Below are positions 19,153 to 27,152 of a DNA stretch of 64,000 nt, piece after piece. Positions within the stretch are counted from its first letter, which is position 1; the number at the start of each line of letters is the position of its first letter. Both the position numbers and the translations under genes were made by a program. The notes beneath the pieces are model-generated. The model saw nothing but the letters and a program-made list of their open reading frames with translations. It was not told the DNA's origin and ran no database searches. Source of the stretch: JAWXUK01 sp044432725 (lineage in GTDB: Bacteria; Bacillota; Clostridia; Oscillospirales; Oscillospiraceae); contig JAWXUL010000002.1 in assembly GCA_044432725.1 (NCBI GenBank), positions 124,001 to 188,000 of the forward strand. Reading direction: 5' to 3'.

Positions 19153-20259
19153 ATGACAGGACGGAGAATTATTATCAAAGGGCGAAAAAATTTTTTTTCA
19201 CTAAGTATTTCCTTTTCTTTTGGACTATTGTGGATTTTTCTTTTCGCCTTTGGCATTGCCACCTTGCCTGTGGGACAAGTGGTGTCAAGTCCTTATTTTT
19301 ATGAGAAAATCATACGTTTATCTAATGAGCCAGAGGATTTTCTCACCACACTCTCTTTGGATCGCTGGGGCTTTTTGACAGAGCATACTTATTTACCCCC
19401 AGTACCAGAAATCATTTCACCCACCCCTCAAATTGTATTGCCCTCTGTGGAAGTACAGGCAGAAGAGGTACCATTCTCTTATCCACAAGTAGAGGGAGAT
19501 TGGGAAATCATCACCATGGGAGGGAAAGACAGCCATCTCTATCATCAGGGAATTTATGTAGCGAATGCAGGAAAGGTACCTTTGACAGTGGCAGATCTCG
19601 GTGCTTTTTCTTCTTTATCTTTTGAACTGGAAGATTCGCCACAAATTTTGATTTATCATAGTCATGGGACCGAAAGCTATAGTCAGTGCGAGGGTTATTT
19701 TTATGAAGAAAGCGATCCCTTTCGCACCACTGACATGACACAAAATATCACCACTGTGGGGGCAGCCATGGCAGAGGTTTTTCGAGAGGCAGGCTTTACG
19801 GTGATTCACGATACCACACTACATGATTACCCTGATTACAACAGCAGTTATGAAAACTCTGGGAAGACACTAGATTATTATTTAGAAACTTATCCTAGTA
19901 TCATTCTTGCTTTGGATGTCCATCGGGATGCTTTGTCCACCATGGAAGGGACACCTTATCAATTACTCTCTGGGGATATGGCACAAGTCATGCTTGTGGT
20001 TGGGACGAACGGTGGAGGATATCCCCATGATTTGTGGCAAGATAATTTCTCTCTTGCTTTAAGTATTCAACAAGGCTTATTGGCATATGGTGATTTTGCC
20101 CGTCCCATTACCTTACGTTCCAGTCGATTCAATCAACATCTTTCCACTGGGGCTTTGTTAGTGGAAGTGGGTGGGCATGGAAATACACTGCCACAGGCTA
20201 TTTTGGCAGGAGAAGTGTTTGCACAATCTGTGGCGGAAACCTTATCGCCCGCTACTTAA
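19153..20259 (+). CDS. spoIIP: Stage II sporulation protein P (SpoIIP)
   Basis: A 368-aa membrane-anchored N-acetylmuramoyl-L-alanine amidase/endopeptidase that, with SpoIID and SpoIIM, degrades septal peptidoglycan for engulfment. One N-terminal transmembrane helix (about residues 20-40) is followed by an extracellular linker and the SpoIIP domain with ILIYHSHGTESY, a mid ALDVHRDAL motif and LLVEVGGHGN near the end. These carry the zinc ligands. The ribosome site is AAGGAAGGAAGA. In Bacillus spoIIP follows gpr; here gpr is 13 kb away, so the pair is separated. Confidence 0.93.
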   Translation: MTGRRIIIKGRKNFFSLSISFSFGLLWIFLFAFGIATLPVGQVVSSPYFYEKIIRLSNEPEDFLTTLSLDRWGFLTEHTYLPPVPEIISPTPQIVLPSVEVQAEEVPFSYPQVEGDWEIITMGGKDSHLYHQGIYVANAGKVPLTVADLGAFSSLSFELEDSPQILIYHSHGTESYSQCEGYFYEESDPFRTTDMTQNITTVGAAMAEVFREAGFTVIHDTTLHDYPDYNSSYENSGKTLDYYLETYPSIILALDVHRDALSTMEGTPYQLLSGDMAQVMLVVGTNGGGYPHDLWQDNFSLALSIQQGLLAYGDFARPITLRSSRFNQHLSTGALLVEVGGHGNTLPQAILAGEVFAQSVAETLSPAT

Positions 20260-20393
20260 AAAAGAAATGATTTTCTCTTTGTTCTGCGAATGAGTCACCC
20301 CTGAAACAACAAGGCTTCAGGGGTGATCATCGGTCTGGTAAGACTTCACAGATTTTATACGAATCGTAATATTTTATATATTTATTACAAAAC

Positions 20394-20427
20394 GAAGCTC
20401 CTCTCCTTCGAGAGGAGCTTCATTTTT
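20394..20427. terminator. Bidirectional terminator between spoIIP and the kinase-like gene
   Basis: GAAGCTCCTCTC (20394-20405) pairs with GAGAGGAGCTTC (20410-20421), flanked by A-rich and T-rich runs. A second T-less inverted repeat (TCACCCCTGAA / TTCAGGGGTGA, 20295-20326) lies closer to spoIIP. Confidence 0.85.
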
Positions 20428-20440
20428 CTCCTATTTTCTT

Positions 20441-21478
20441 TTAGACATCATCTAAATCAGCAGGGCAGAAATTCTTTTCCTCTAGGACAGTGGAGAGGTT
20501 TAGCAGTATATCAGAAAAGCCACCATCGTCATCTAGGAAAGAGCTTAAGGGAGCATCTGGATCCCCCATAAATCCAGTGATCTGATCTTTGGCTGGGAGA
20601 GGGATGGAAATGGTCAGTTGCAATCCCCCAGTCTCTGGTGTTTGTACCCACAGTTGGTAGTCCAGTGCTTTTAATATTTTTTGCACCACCAAAAGACTGA
20701 GGCCAGCACCGTCTGTTGGTGTGGGTGTGAAGGCTTCTGTTTTTCCTGAAAGAATGTCAATGACAGGTCTGACAATGGGTAATTTACTGGTATCACGCAA
20801 CTCTATCAGCACATGGGTTTTATTTTTCTTCAGTTGAATTTTTACTTGGGCACTTTTTTGAAATCCATTGGCTATCAGTCCCATCAAAGCCTTGCTAAAG
20901 TAATGACTGTTCCCCATGACGATAACACTGAATTCTTTGGTGGAAAAAAGCACGGATTTATTTGAAAACATGGTGTTTATTTCTCCAGAAAGATTTGAAA
21001 CCAGTCCCACGACATCCATCGTTTCCATGGTGGCTGGCAGATCTTCATCCACCAGAATTTGACAATTACTGACCACTCGTTGCAGCTTTGCCAGATTGAT
21101 GTTGACAGTAGAGAGTCCTGTGGTCAAATCCTTTCCACGAGCCAGCCCTTGGCTTGCTGTGGTAATCGCTGCCATGCTTTCTCGCAAGGCACAAAGAATC
21201 CGAAAACACTGCTCTCGATCCAGTGGAAAACTTTGCTTTTCTTGCAAGGTATAGAGAACAACATTTTCTATCTCTTGCCGTGTATAGGTGAAGTCTTTTC
21301 CCTTAATTGTAATTTCACCTTTTGTGTTTGGCATTTTTGTTTGGAGATACTCTGTTGGATATTTTTCTTGTTCCAGATTTGGGAAAAGTTTTTTTCCTTG
21401 TTGGTTCTGAAAGCTGAGTTCCTCCCCCTCTGATTGGATGAGCGCTAGGGGAAGTTGATCATAAAAAATTGGATTCAT
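20441..21478 (-). CDS. Histidine-kinase-like protein lacking the phospho-acceptor His
   Basis: A 345-aa cytosolic protein with the general plan of a PAS-linked sensor kinase. A short PAS-like start (LPLALIQSEGEELSFQNQQG) is followed by two helices where HisKA would be (RESMAAITTASQGLARG), but no histidine sits at the expected site. A HATPase-like domain comes next, with ANGFQKSAQ in place of the N-box and TDGAGLSLLVVQKIL as the G-box. No response regulator gene is adjacent. It may be a pseudokinase or an anti-sigma/SpoIIAB-like ATPase (inference). The start follows AAAGGAGTGAAAGG. The acidic C-terminal tail is unusual. Confidence 0.65.
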   Translation of the reverse strand: MNPIFYDQLPLALIQSEGEELSFQNQQGKKLFPNLEQEKYPTEYLQTKMPNTKGEITIKGKDFTYTRQEIENVVLYTLQEKQSFPLDREQCFRILCALRESMAAITTASQGLARGKDLTTGLSTVNINLAKLQRVVSNCQILVDEDLPATMETMDVVGLVSNLSGEINTMFSNKSVLFSTKEFSVIVMGNSHYFSKALMGLIANGFQKSAQVKIQLKKNKTHVLIELRDTSKLPIVRPVIDILSGKTEAFTPTPTDGAGLSLLVVQKILKALDYQLWVQTPETGGLQLTISIPLPAKDQITGFMGDPDAPLSSFLDDDGGFSDILLNLSTVLEEKNFCPADLDDV

Positions 21479-22033
21479 GTAATCCTTTCACTCCTTTTCA
21501 TATTGATACTCATTCCATCCAAAAACAAACAAAGGATTTCTGAAGGGACCTGTAAAGTCTGTTTTTTCTCTTGAGTTTTATTGTCTTGGTAGTATATGTA
21601 GCAAAAGGGAAAAAAAGCTTTAAAACTTTCTTTCTATTTGCCTTGTTTTTATCATTACTATTCCATAGTGTAACAAAAAAATCATCTTTTGACAAGGGGA
21701 ATTGGGTGTTTTTGTCGAAAGGAAAGGGAAGAAAATTTTCCCTTATCATCCATTTTTCCTGTGCAGACCCAAAAGGAGGATCTTATTTTCTGGAAATATA
21801 TCCAAATTCTTCTTCTAAAAAGGGCAATCTCTTGTCATAAAGTGAAAATCAGAAAAAAGGAAAAATATTTTCAAAAAAAGACTACCATTTTCAATGAAAA
21901 GGGGTTATAATAAATGTAAGCCTTGGCATACCTTTGATTTTACTGGGGTTTTCTTTTCGTTAAACTAGCAGGAATCACAGGTAACAGCAGGAGGCGAACC
22001 TTTCTATACTATATTATTGAGGAGATTTTAATT
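21479..22033. other. 555-base intergenic region upstream of gap
   Basis: Strongly A/T-rich divergent upstream region. The visible elements are a TGTCGAA (a perfect match to the Spo0A box core) at 21713-21719, TATAAT at 21906-21911 as a likely gap promoter without a convincing -35, and a GAGGAG ribosome site at 22019-22024. Short open frames here have no ribosome site or coding character. I see no RNA gene. Confidence 0.5.
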
Positions 22034-23044
22034 ATGAGCATCAAAGTAGGTATTAACGGATTTGGACGTATCGGTAGACTAGTGTTTCGTGCTAGCCTTG
22101 CACACCCAGAGGTTGAAGTTGTGGGAATCAATGACTTGATTACTCCTGACTACATGGCATATATGCTAAAATATGATTCCATTCATGGTCGTTTCGACGG
22201 CACAGTGGAATACACTGCTGACAGCATTACTGTCAACGGTAAAAAAATCCGCGTGACTGCAGAACGTAACCCTGCTGACCTGAAATGGGATGCAATCGGT
22301 GCTGAATACGTTGTGGAATCCACTGGTCTTTTCTTGGACAAAGCTTCTGCTGAAGGCCACATCAAAGCTGGTGCGAAAAAAGTGGTTATGTCCGCTCCTT
22401 CTAAAGATGACACCCCTATGTTCGTCATGGGCGTGAACAACGACAAATACAGCAAAGATATGCAATATGTTTCTAACGCATCTTGCACAACTAACTGTCT
22501 TTCTCCTATTGCTAAAGTGTTGAACGACAACTGGGGCATCAAAGATGGTTTGATGACTACTGTTCATGCAACAACTGCAACACAAAAAACAGTGGACGGA
22601 CCTTCTGCAAAAGACTGGCGTGGTGGCCGTGCAGCTGCTGGCAACATCATTCCTTCTTCTACTGGCGCAGCAAAAGCTGTGGGTAAAGTTATCCCAGAAC
22701 TAAACGGCAAATTGACAGGCATGGCTTTCCGTGTTCCTACACTTGACGTTTCTGTGGTTGACCTTACTGTGAACCTGAACAAACCTGCTTCTTACGAAGA
22801 TATTTGTAAAGCAATGAAAGCTGCTTCTGAAGGCCCTATGGCTGGAATCCTCGGTTACACCGACGAAGCTGTTGTTTCTTCTGACTTCTACTCTGATCCT
22901 CGTACCTCCATCTTCGATGCTGATGCTGGTATCGCTTTGAACGACACATTCGTGAAAGTGGTTTCTTGGTATGACAACGAATGGGGCTATTCCAACAAAG
23001 TTGTAGAACTGATCAAATATATGAACGGTGTAGACAACAAATAA
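22034..23044 (+). CDS. gap: Glyceraldehyde-3-phosphate dehydrogenase, type I
   Basis: A 336-aa glycolytic enzyme, phosphorylating and NAD-dependent. The Rossmann motif INGFGRIGR lies at 8-14 and the catalytic cysteine in SNASCTTNCLSP (Cys151). The conserved WYDNEWGYSN is at the C-terminus. The ribosome site is GAGGAG. Codon use favours a strict subset (AAA, GAA, GTT, TCT), as expected for a highly expressed gene. It is monocistronic, followed by a terminator; pgk and tpi do not follow as they do in many Firmicutes. Confidence 0.98.
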   Translation: MSIKVGINGFGRIGRLVFRASLAHPEVEVVGINDLITPDYMAYMLKYDSIHGRFDGTVEYTADSITVNGKKIRVTAERNPADLKWDAIGAEYVVESTGLFLDKASAEGHIKAGAKKVVMSAPSKDDTPMFVMGVNNDKYSKDMQYVSNASCTTNCLSPIAKVLNDNWGIKDGLMTTVHATTATQKTVDGPSAKDWRGGRAAAGNIIPSSTGAAKAVGKVIPELNGKLTGMAFRVPTLDVSVVDLTVNLNKPASYEDICKAMKAASEGPMAGILGYTDEAVVSSDFYSDPRTSIFDADAGIALNDTFVKVVSWYDNEWGYSNKVVELIKYMNGVDNK

Positions 23045-23057
23045 GAAAACCTTATTT

Positions 23058-23088
23058 TCCCTCCACCTTCATGGTGGGGGGATTTTTT
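23058..23088 (+). terminator. Terminator after gap
   Basis: CCCTCCACC pairs with GGTGGGGGG around a five-base loop, followed by ATTTTTT. Confidence 0.85.
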
Positions 23089-23104
23089 AGAATCAATCCC
23101 CTTG

Positions 23105-23145
23105 GTTAGGTGTTAAAAACCAGTTATTTACTATAGTAACCTAAC
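23105..23145 (+). promoter_or_regulatory. Candidate operator and -10 region upstream of crt
   Basis: The perfect 12-bp palindrome TTACTATAGTAA (23128-23139) contains TATAGT, a possible -10. It is enclosed by a wider inverted repeat, GTTAGG (23105-23110) and CCTAAC (23140-23145). It is not a Rex box (TTGTTAA-4-TTAACAA), the usual regulator of such operons. Regulation by a dimeric repressor is inference. Confidence 0.45.
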
Positions 23146-23173
23146 AAATATTGCAAGAAAAAGGAGTTTTACC

Positions 23174-23950
23174 ATGGATAATATTACCCTAACCCAAGAG
23201 GGCAAGGTGGCTCTTGTCACCATGAATCGTCCCAAAGCAATGAACGCTTTGGACAGTAAAACAATCGATGAATTATCCTCTCTCATGACCCAGTTAGAAG
23301 GGGATGACAATGTACACGTCATCGTGATCACAGGGGCAGAGAAAGCCTTTGTGGCTGGTGCTGACATCAAAGAGATGGCAGATTATTTCCCAAAAGAAGC
23401 AAAAGATTTCAGCCGTAAGGGTAACGCTGTGTTCAGTCAAATTGAAAACTGTGTAAAGCCTGTGATTGCTGCTGTGAATGGCTTTGCATTGGGTGGTGGT
23501 TGTGAACTGGCGATGTGTTGTGACTTCCGTGTGGCAAGTGAAAAGGCGAAATTTGGTCTGCCTGAAGTAGGTCTTGGCATCATTCCTGGCTTTGGTGGTA
23601 CCCAACGTTTGGGTCGAATCATTGGCGTGAGCAAAGCACTGGAACTGACTTTGACCACAGAAATTTTTAACGCTGCCACTGCCAAAGAACTGGGACTTGT
23701 AAACTATGTGTATAGTCCAGAAGATTTATTACCTAAAGTTATGGAAATGGCTCAAACCATTGCTGCCAAACCACAAGTTTCTGTGCGCCAAGCCAAGGCT
23801 TGTATTCGTCGTGGCACCAATATGGATATCCAAAGCGCAACAGCATTCGAGATGGAAGCTTTTGCTTTGACCTTCTCCACTGAAGATCAAAAGGATGCCA
23901 TGGAAGCCTATCTGAACAAAGGAAAAATCGAAATATTCAAAAACAAGTGA
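23174..23950 (+). CDS. crt: Short-chain enoyl-CoA hydratase (crotonase)
   Basis: A 258-aa crotonase that interconverts 3-hydroxybutyryl-CoA and crotonyl-CoA. The oxyanion-hole segments AGADIKEM (61-68) and ALGGGCELAM are intact, and both catalytic glutamates are present, Glu111 in GGGCELA and Glu131 in LPEVGLGIIPG. The ribosome site is AAAAGGAG. It is the first gene of the crt-hbd-bcd-etfB-etfA cluster, with about 210 bases and an additional promoter before hbd. Thiolase is absent from the window. Confidence 0.95.
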   Translation: MDNITLTQEGKVALVTMNRPKAMNALDSKTIDELSSLMTQLEGDDNVHVIVITGAEKAFVAGADIKEMADYFPKEAKDFSRKGNAVFSQIENCVKPVIAAVNGFALGGGCELAMCCDFRVASEKAKFGLPEVGLGIIPGFGGTQRLGRIIGVSKALELTLTTEIFNAATAKELGLVNYVYSPEDLLPKVMEMAQTIAAKPQVSVRQAKACIRRGTNMDIQSATAFEMEAFALTFSTEDQKDAMEAYLNKGKIEIFKNK

Positions 23951-24001
23951 TTTTTGTCTAAGTTGCACAAAAATTGCAAAAAAGTAGGGCTTTATTTGTG
24001 C

Positions 24002-24030
24002 TTGCAGAAAGTGGAAAAAAGTACTATAAT
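24002..24030 (+). promoter_or_regulatory. Internal sigma-A promoter between crt and hbd
   Basis: TTGCAG (24002-24007) and TATAAT (24025-24030) with a 17-base spacer. It would allow hbd-bcd-etfBA to be expressed separately from crt. Confidence 0.75.
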
Positions 24031-24161
24031 TATATGTGGACGTAAACAGCTTAAAAAGGCGAGTTTTTGTTTTTTTATAGTTGTATTGTTAAATTTATCA
24101 CAACGCCGTCCTACATCAGCGAAACCCAAATTATTTATTGTTTTGGAAGGAGCAAACAAAG

Positions 24162-25061
24162 ATGAAAAAAATTATGATTTTAGGAGCAGGTACCATGGCA
24201 TTGGGACTTGCAGAAGTGTTCTTCAAAAAAGGATTTGAAGTCACAGTCCATGTCCAAACAGAGGACAGAATCAAAAAAGCGACCGATCGTTTGACTGCAC
24301 AACAAGCCGGAGATGTGAAAAAAGCTGTAAAACGTGCACAAAAGAAAGATCCTAATGCAGATGCAGCAGCCATTGAAAAAAAATCAAATGATGCATTTAA
24401 TGCGTTCCTTGGTGGGTTGAAATTCACTTTTGACCTAAACGATGCAAAAGGTCAAGATTTGATCATTGAAGCAATCGTAGAACGTATGGACACCAAAAAA
24501 GATTATTTTGGAAAATTAGAAGAAATCTGTGGCCCAGAAACTATTTTTGCTACCAATACTTCTTCTTTGTCTATCACTGAAATTGCAACAGCAACCAAAC
24601 GTGCTGACAAATTCATCGGTTTCCATTTCTTCAATCCAGTACCTGTGATGAAATTAGTGGAACTAGTCAAAGGTATGGGTACTTCTGACGAAACATTTAA
24701 CACAATCTCTGATTTGTGTACTACCATTGAAAAACAAGCTGTTTCTGTGGAAGAAACTCCTGGTTTTGTGGTAAACCGTCTGTTGATTCCTATCATCAAT
24801 GACGCTGCCAATCTTTTAGAAGCTGGCGTTTCTGATGCCAATGGTATTGATACTTGCATGAAGCTTGGTGCAAACCATCCTATGGGACCACTTGCTTTGG
24901 GTGATTTCATCGGTTTGGACGTGTGTCTTGCCATCATGGAAACTCTACACAATGAAACTGGTGATCCTCGTTATCGTCCTTCTTTGCTGTTAAAGAAAAT
25001 GGTACGTGGTAACCTGTTGGGCATGAAAACAAAACAAGGTTTCTATAACTATAACAGATAG
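24162..25061 (+). CDS. hbd: 3-hydroxybutyryl-CoA dehydrogenase
   Basis: A 299-aa NAD(P)-dependent dehydrogenase converting acetoacetyl-CoA to 3-hydroxybutyryl-CoA. The Rossmann motif is GAGTMALGLAEV (8-19), with Ala where most relatives have Gly. The catalytic region FIGFHFFNPVPVMKLVE and a C-terminal domain ending in MKTKQGFYNYNR are typical. It is about 15 residues longer than many clostridial Hbd proteins because of a Lys/Ala-rich insertion around residues 45-80 (DVKKAVKRAQKKD). The start at 24162 follows GGAAGGAGCAAAC; the longer frame is unsupported. Confidence 0.94.
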   Translation: MKKIMILGAGTMALGLAEVFFKKGFEVTVHVQTEDRIKKATDRLTAQQAGDVKKAVKRAQKKDPNADAAAIEKKSNDAFNAFLGGLKFTFDLNDAKGQDLIIEAIVERMDTKKDYFGKLEEICGPETIFATNTSSLSITEIATATKRADKFIGFHFFNPVPVMKLVELVKGMGTSDETFNTISDLCTTIEKQAVSVEETPGFVVNRLLIPIINDAANLLEAGVSDANGIDTCMKLGANHPMGPLALGDFIGLDVCLAIMETLHNETGDPRYRPSLLLKKMVRGNLLGMKTKQGFYNYNR

Positions 25062-25098
25062 GAAACTTTTTTGTTTCCCAATTTGACAATGCTTTTTC

Positions 25099-25140
25099 TT
25101 GGGGGCTTGCCCCCCTTGGAATAGAGGGGTTAACCCTCGA
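25099..25140 (+). promoter_or_regulatory. Two small hairpins between hbd and bcd
   Basis: GGGGG-cttg-CCCCC (about 25101-25115) and GAGGG-gttaa-CCCTC (25124-25138) lie in a 107-base intercistronic gap, without a T-run. They could be RNA-stability or processing elements that set the relative level of bcd-etfBA; this is inference. Confidence 0.4.
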
Positions 25141-25168
25141 AAATTACAAAATTTCAGGAGGAATCACA

Positions 25169-26311
25169 ATGGATTTTAATCTATCCAAAGAGCATCAAAT
25201 GCTCCGTAAAATGTACCGTGACTTCGCAGAAACAGAAGTCAAACCACTTGCTGAAGAAGTGGACGAAACAGAAGAATTCCCTATGGAAACTGTGCATAAA
25301 ATGGCTAAACTTGGCTTTTTCGGCATCTATTTCCCAAAGGAATATGGTGGCGCAGGCGGGGATGTTCTTTCTTATGCAATGTGTGTAGAAGAACTTTCTA
25401 AAGTTTGTGGGACTACTGGTGTTATCGTCTCTGCTCATACATCTCTTTGCTGTGCTCCTATTTTCGAACACGGTACAGAAGAACAAAAGAAAAAATATTT
25501 GCCTGACCTGTTGTCTGGTAAAAAATTAGGTGCTTTTGGCTTGACTGAGCCTAATGCTGGTACTGATGCTTCTGGTCAACAAACAATGGCTGTTGACATG
25601 GGCGATCATTGGGTGCTAAATGGTACCAAATGTTTTATTACCAATGGTACTGTTGCTGAAACAATGGTATGTTTTGCAATGACTGATAAAAAAGCTGGAA
25701 ATCGTGGTATTTCTGCATTTATCATTGAAAAATCCTTCCCTGGTTTCTCTGTTGGTAAGCATGAAAAGAAAATGGGTATCCGTGGTTCTTCTACCTGTGA
25801 CCTGATTTTTGAAGACATGGTTGTGCCAAAAGAAAATCTTTTGGGTAAACTCAATGGCGGATTTAAAATCGCTATGCAAACTTTGGACGGTGGTCGTATC
25901 GGTATCGCTTCTCAAGCTCTTGGTTTGGGTGAAGGTGCTGTGGTGGAAGCCATTAAATACACCAACGAACGTGTACAATTTGGCAAACGTCTTTCTGCGT
26001 TCCAAAACACACAATTCCAAATTGCTGATATGCACACCCGTATGCAAGCAGCACAATATTTGGTTTATGCAGCGGCTTGCAAAAAAGAAGAACACGTACC
26101 TTATTCCGTTGATGCTGCTATGGCAAAATTATTTGCTGCAGAAGCCGCAAGCGACGTGACCCGTCGTGCTGTTCAGCTCTTTGGTGGTTACGGTTATACC
26201 CGTGAATATCCTGTGGAGCGCATGATGCGTGACGCAAAAATCACTGAAATTTACGAAGGTACTTCAGAAGTACAACGCATGGTTATCGCAAGTAACCTGG
26301 GCGTGAAATAA
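25169..26311 (+). CDS. bcd: Butyryl-CoA dehydrogenase (acyl-CoA dehydrogenase family)
   Basis: A 380-aa flavoprotein reducing crotonyl-CoA to butyryl-CoA, in Clostridia usually as a complex with EtfAB that bifurcates electrons to ferredoxin. Acyl-CoA dehydrogenase signatures are present: AFGLTEPNAGTDASG, WVLNGTKCFITNG and QLFGGYGYTREYPVERMMRD. The catalytic glutamate lies in EIYEGTSEVQR (about residue 363). The ribosome site CAGGAGGAATCACA is strong. etfB follows after 18 bases and etfA after it, supporting the Bcd-EtfAB assignment. Confidence 0.95.
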   Translation: MDFNLSKEHQMLRKMYRDFAETEVKPLAEEVDETEEFPMETVHKMAKLGFFGIYFPKEYGGAGGDVLSYAMCVEELSKVCGTTGVIVSAHTSLCCAPIFEHGTEEQKKKYLPDLLSGKKLGAFGLTEPNAGTDASGQQTMAVDMGDHWVLNGTKCFITNGTVAETMVCFAMTDKKAGNRGISAFIIEKSFPGFSVGKHEKKMGIRGSSTCDLIFEDMVVPKENLLGKLNGGFKIAMQTLDGGRIGIASQALGLGEGAVVEAIKYTNERVQFGKRLSAFQNTQFQIADMHTRMQAAQYLVYAAACKKEEHVPYSVDAAMAKLFAAEAASDVTRRAVQLFGGYGYTREYPVERMMRDAKITEIYEGTSEVQRMVIASNLGVK

Positions 26312-26329
26312 GAATAGGAGGCAGAATAA

Positions 26330-27133
26330 ATGAAAATTATTGTTTGTGTCAAACAAGTGCCTGATACATCAGGACGTGTTGCCGTCAACGAAGACGGTAC
26401 TTTGAATCGTGCCTCTATGGCAACTATTACTAACCATGATGACCTGAACGCTGTGGAAGCTGCTCTTGCACTGAAGGATCAAAATGGTGCTGAAGTTGTG
26501 GTTATTTCCATGGGGCCTCCTCCTGCAGAAGGTATGCTTCGTGAAATTTTAGCCCGTGGTGCTGACCGTGCTGTTTTGGTCAGTTCTCCTAAATTCGGTG
26601 GTTCTGATAGCTATGCTACTTCTCAAATTCTTTCTGCTGCCATCAACAAAGTTGGCGTAGATAAAGACACCATTATTATGTGTGGACGTCAAGCGATTGA
26701 CGGAGATACAGCACAAGTGGGACCACAAATTGGTGAAAAATTAAACATTCCACAAGTAACTTATGTTGAAAAAATCACTGATAACAAAAATGGTACTTTG
26801 ACTGTTCAACGTCAACTGGAAGATGGTTACATGACTGTGGACATTCCAATGCCTTGTGTACTGACTTGTATCAAAGAATTGAACGCACCTCGTTACATGA
26901 GTGTTTCTGGTATTTTCGAATGCTATGCAAAACCTTATGAAGTGTTCAACTATGAAGATCTGGAAGCAGATCCTTTGATTGAGCCTGACACCATTGGTTT
27001 GAAAGGTTCTCCTACAAACATCTTCAAATCCTTCACTCCTCCACAAAAAGGTGCTGGTGTGATGCTAGAAGGTGACGATAAAGCAACTTGCGATGGACTT
27101 GCTAAAACTTTAGCAGCCAAGCACATTATTTAA
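26330..27133 (+). CDS. etfB: Electron transfer flavoprotein beta subunit
   Basis: A 267-aa EtfB subunit that, with EtfA, transfers electrons from NADH to butyryl-CoA dehydrogenase and, in bifurcating systems, to ferredoxin. Characteristic features: KIIVCVKQVPDTS at the N-terminus, NHDDLNAVEAALALKD, a glycine-rich nucleotide loop (MCGRQAIDGDTAQVGPQ) and LPCVLTC-like PMPCVLTCIKELNAPRY. The ribosome site is TAGGAGGCAGAATAA. Length and motifs fit the short-chain (Bcd-associated) clostridial type. Confidence 0.95.
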   Translation: MKIIVCVKQVPDTSGRVAVNEDGTLNRASMATITNHDDLNAVEAALALKDQNGAEVVVISMGPPPAEGMLREILARGADRAVLVSSPKFGGSDSYATSQILSAAINKVGVDKDTIIMCGRQAIDGDTAQVGPQIGEKLNIPQVTYVEKITDNKNGTLTVQRQLEDGYMTVDIPMPCVLTCIKELNAPRYMSVSGIFECYAKPYEVFNYEDLEADPLIEPDTIGLKGSPTNIFKSFTPPQKGAGVMLEGDDKATCDGLAKTLAAKHII

Positions 27134-27152
27134 GGAAAGGGGAACAACGAAT

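Noticed and set aside
20295..20326. TCACCCCTGAA inverted repeat as the spoIIP terminator
   Set aside because: It has no following T-run; the stronger hairpin at 20394-20427 fits better.
21571..21840. 89-aa frame upstream of gap
   Set aside because: No ribosome site, A/T-driven composition and no recognisable similarity.
23101..23150. Rex operator upstream of crt
   Set aside because: The palindrome does not match TTGTTAA-4-TTAACAA.
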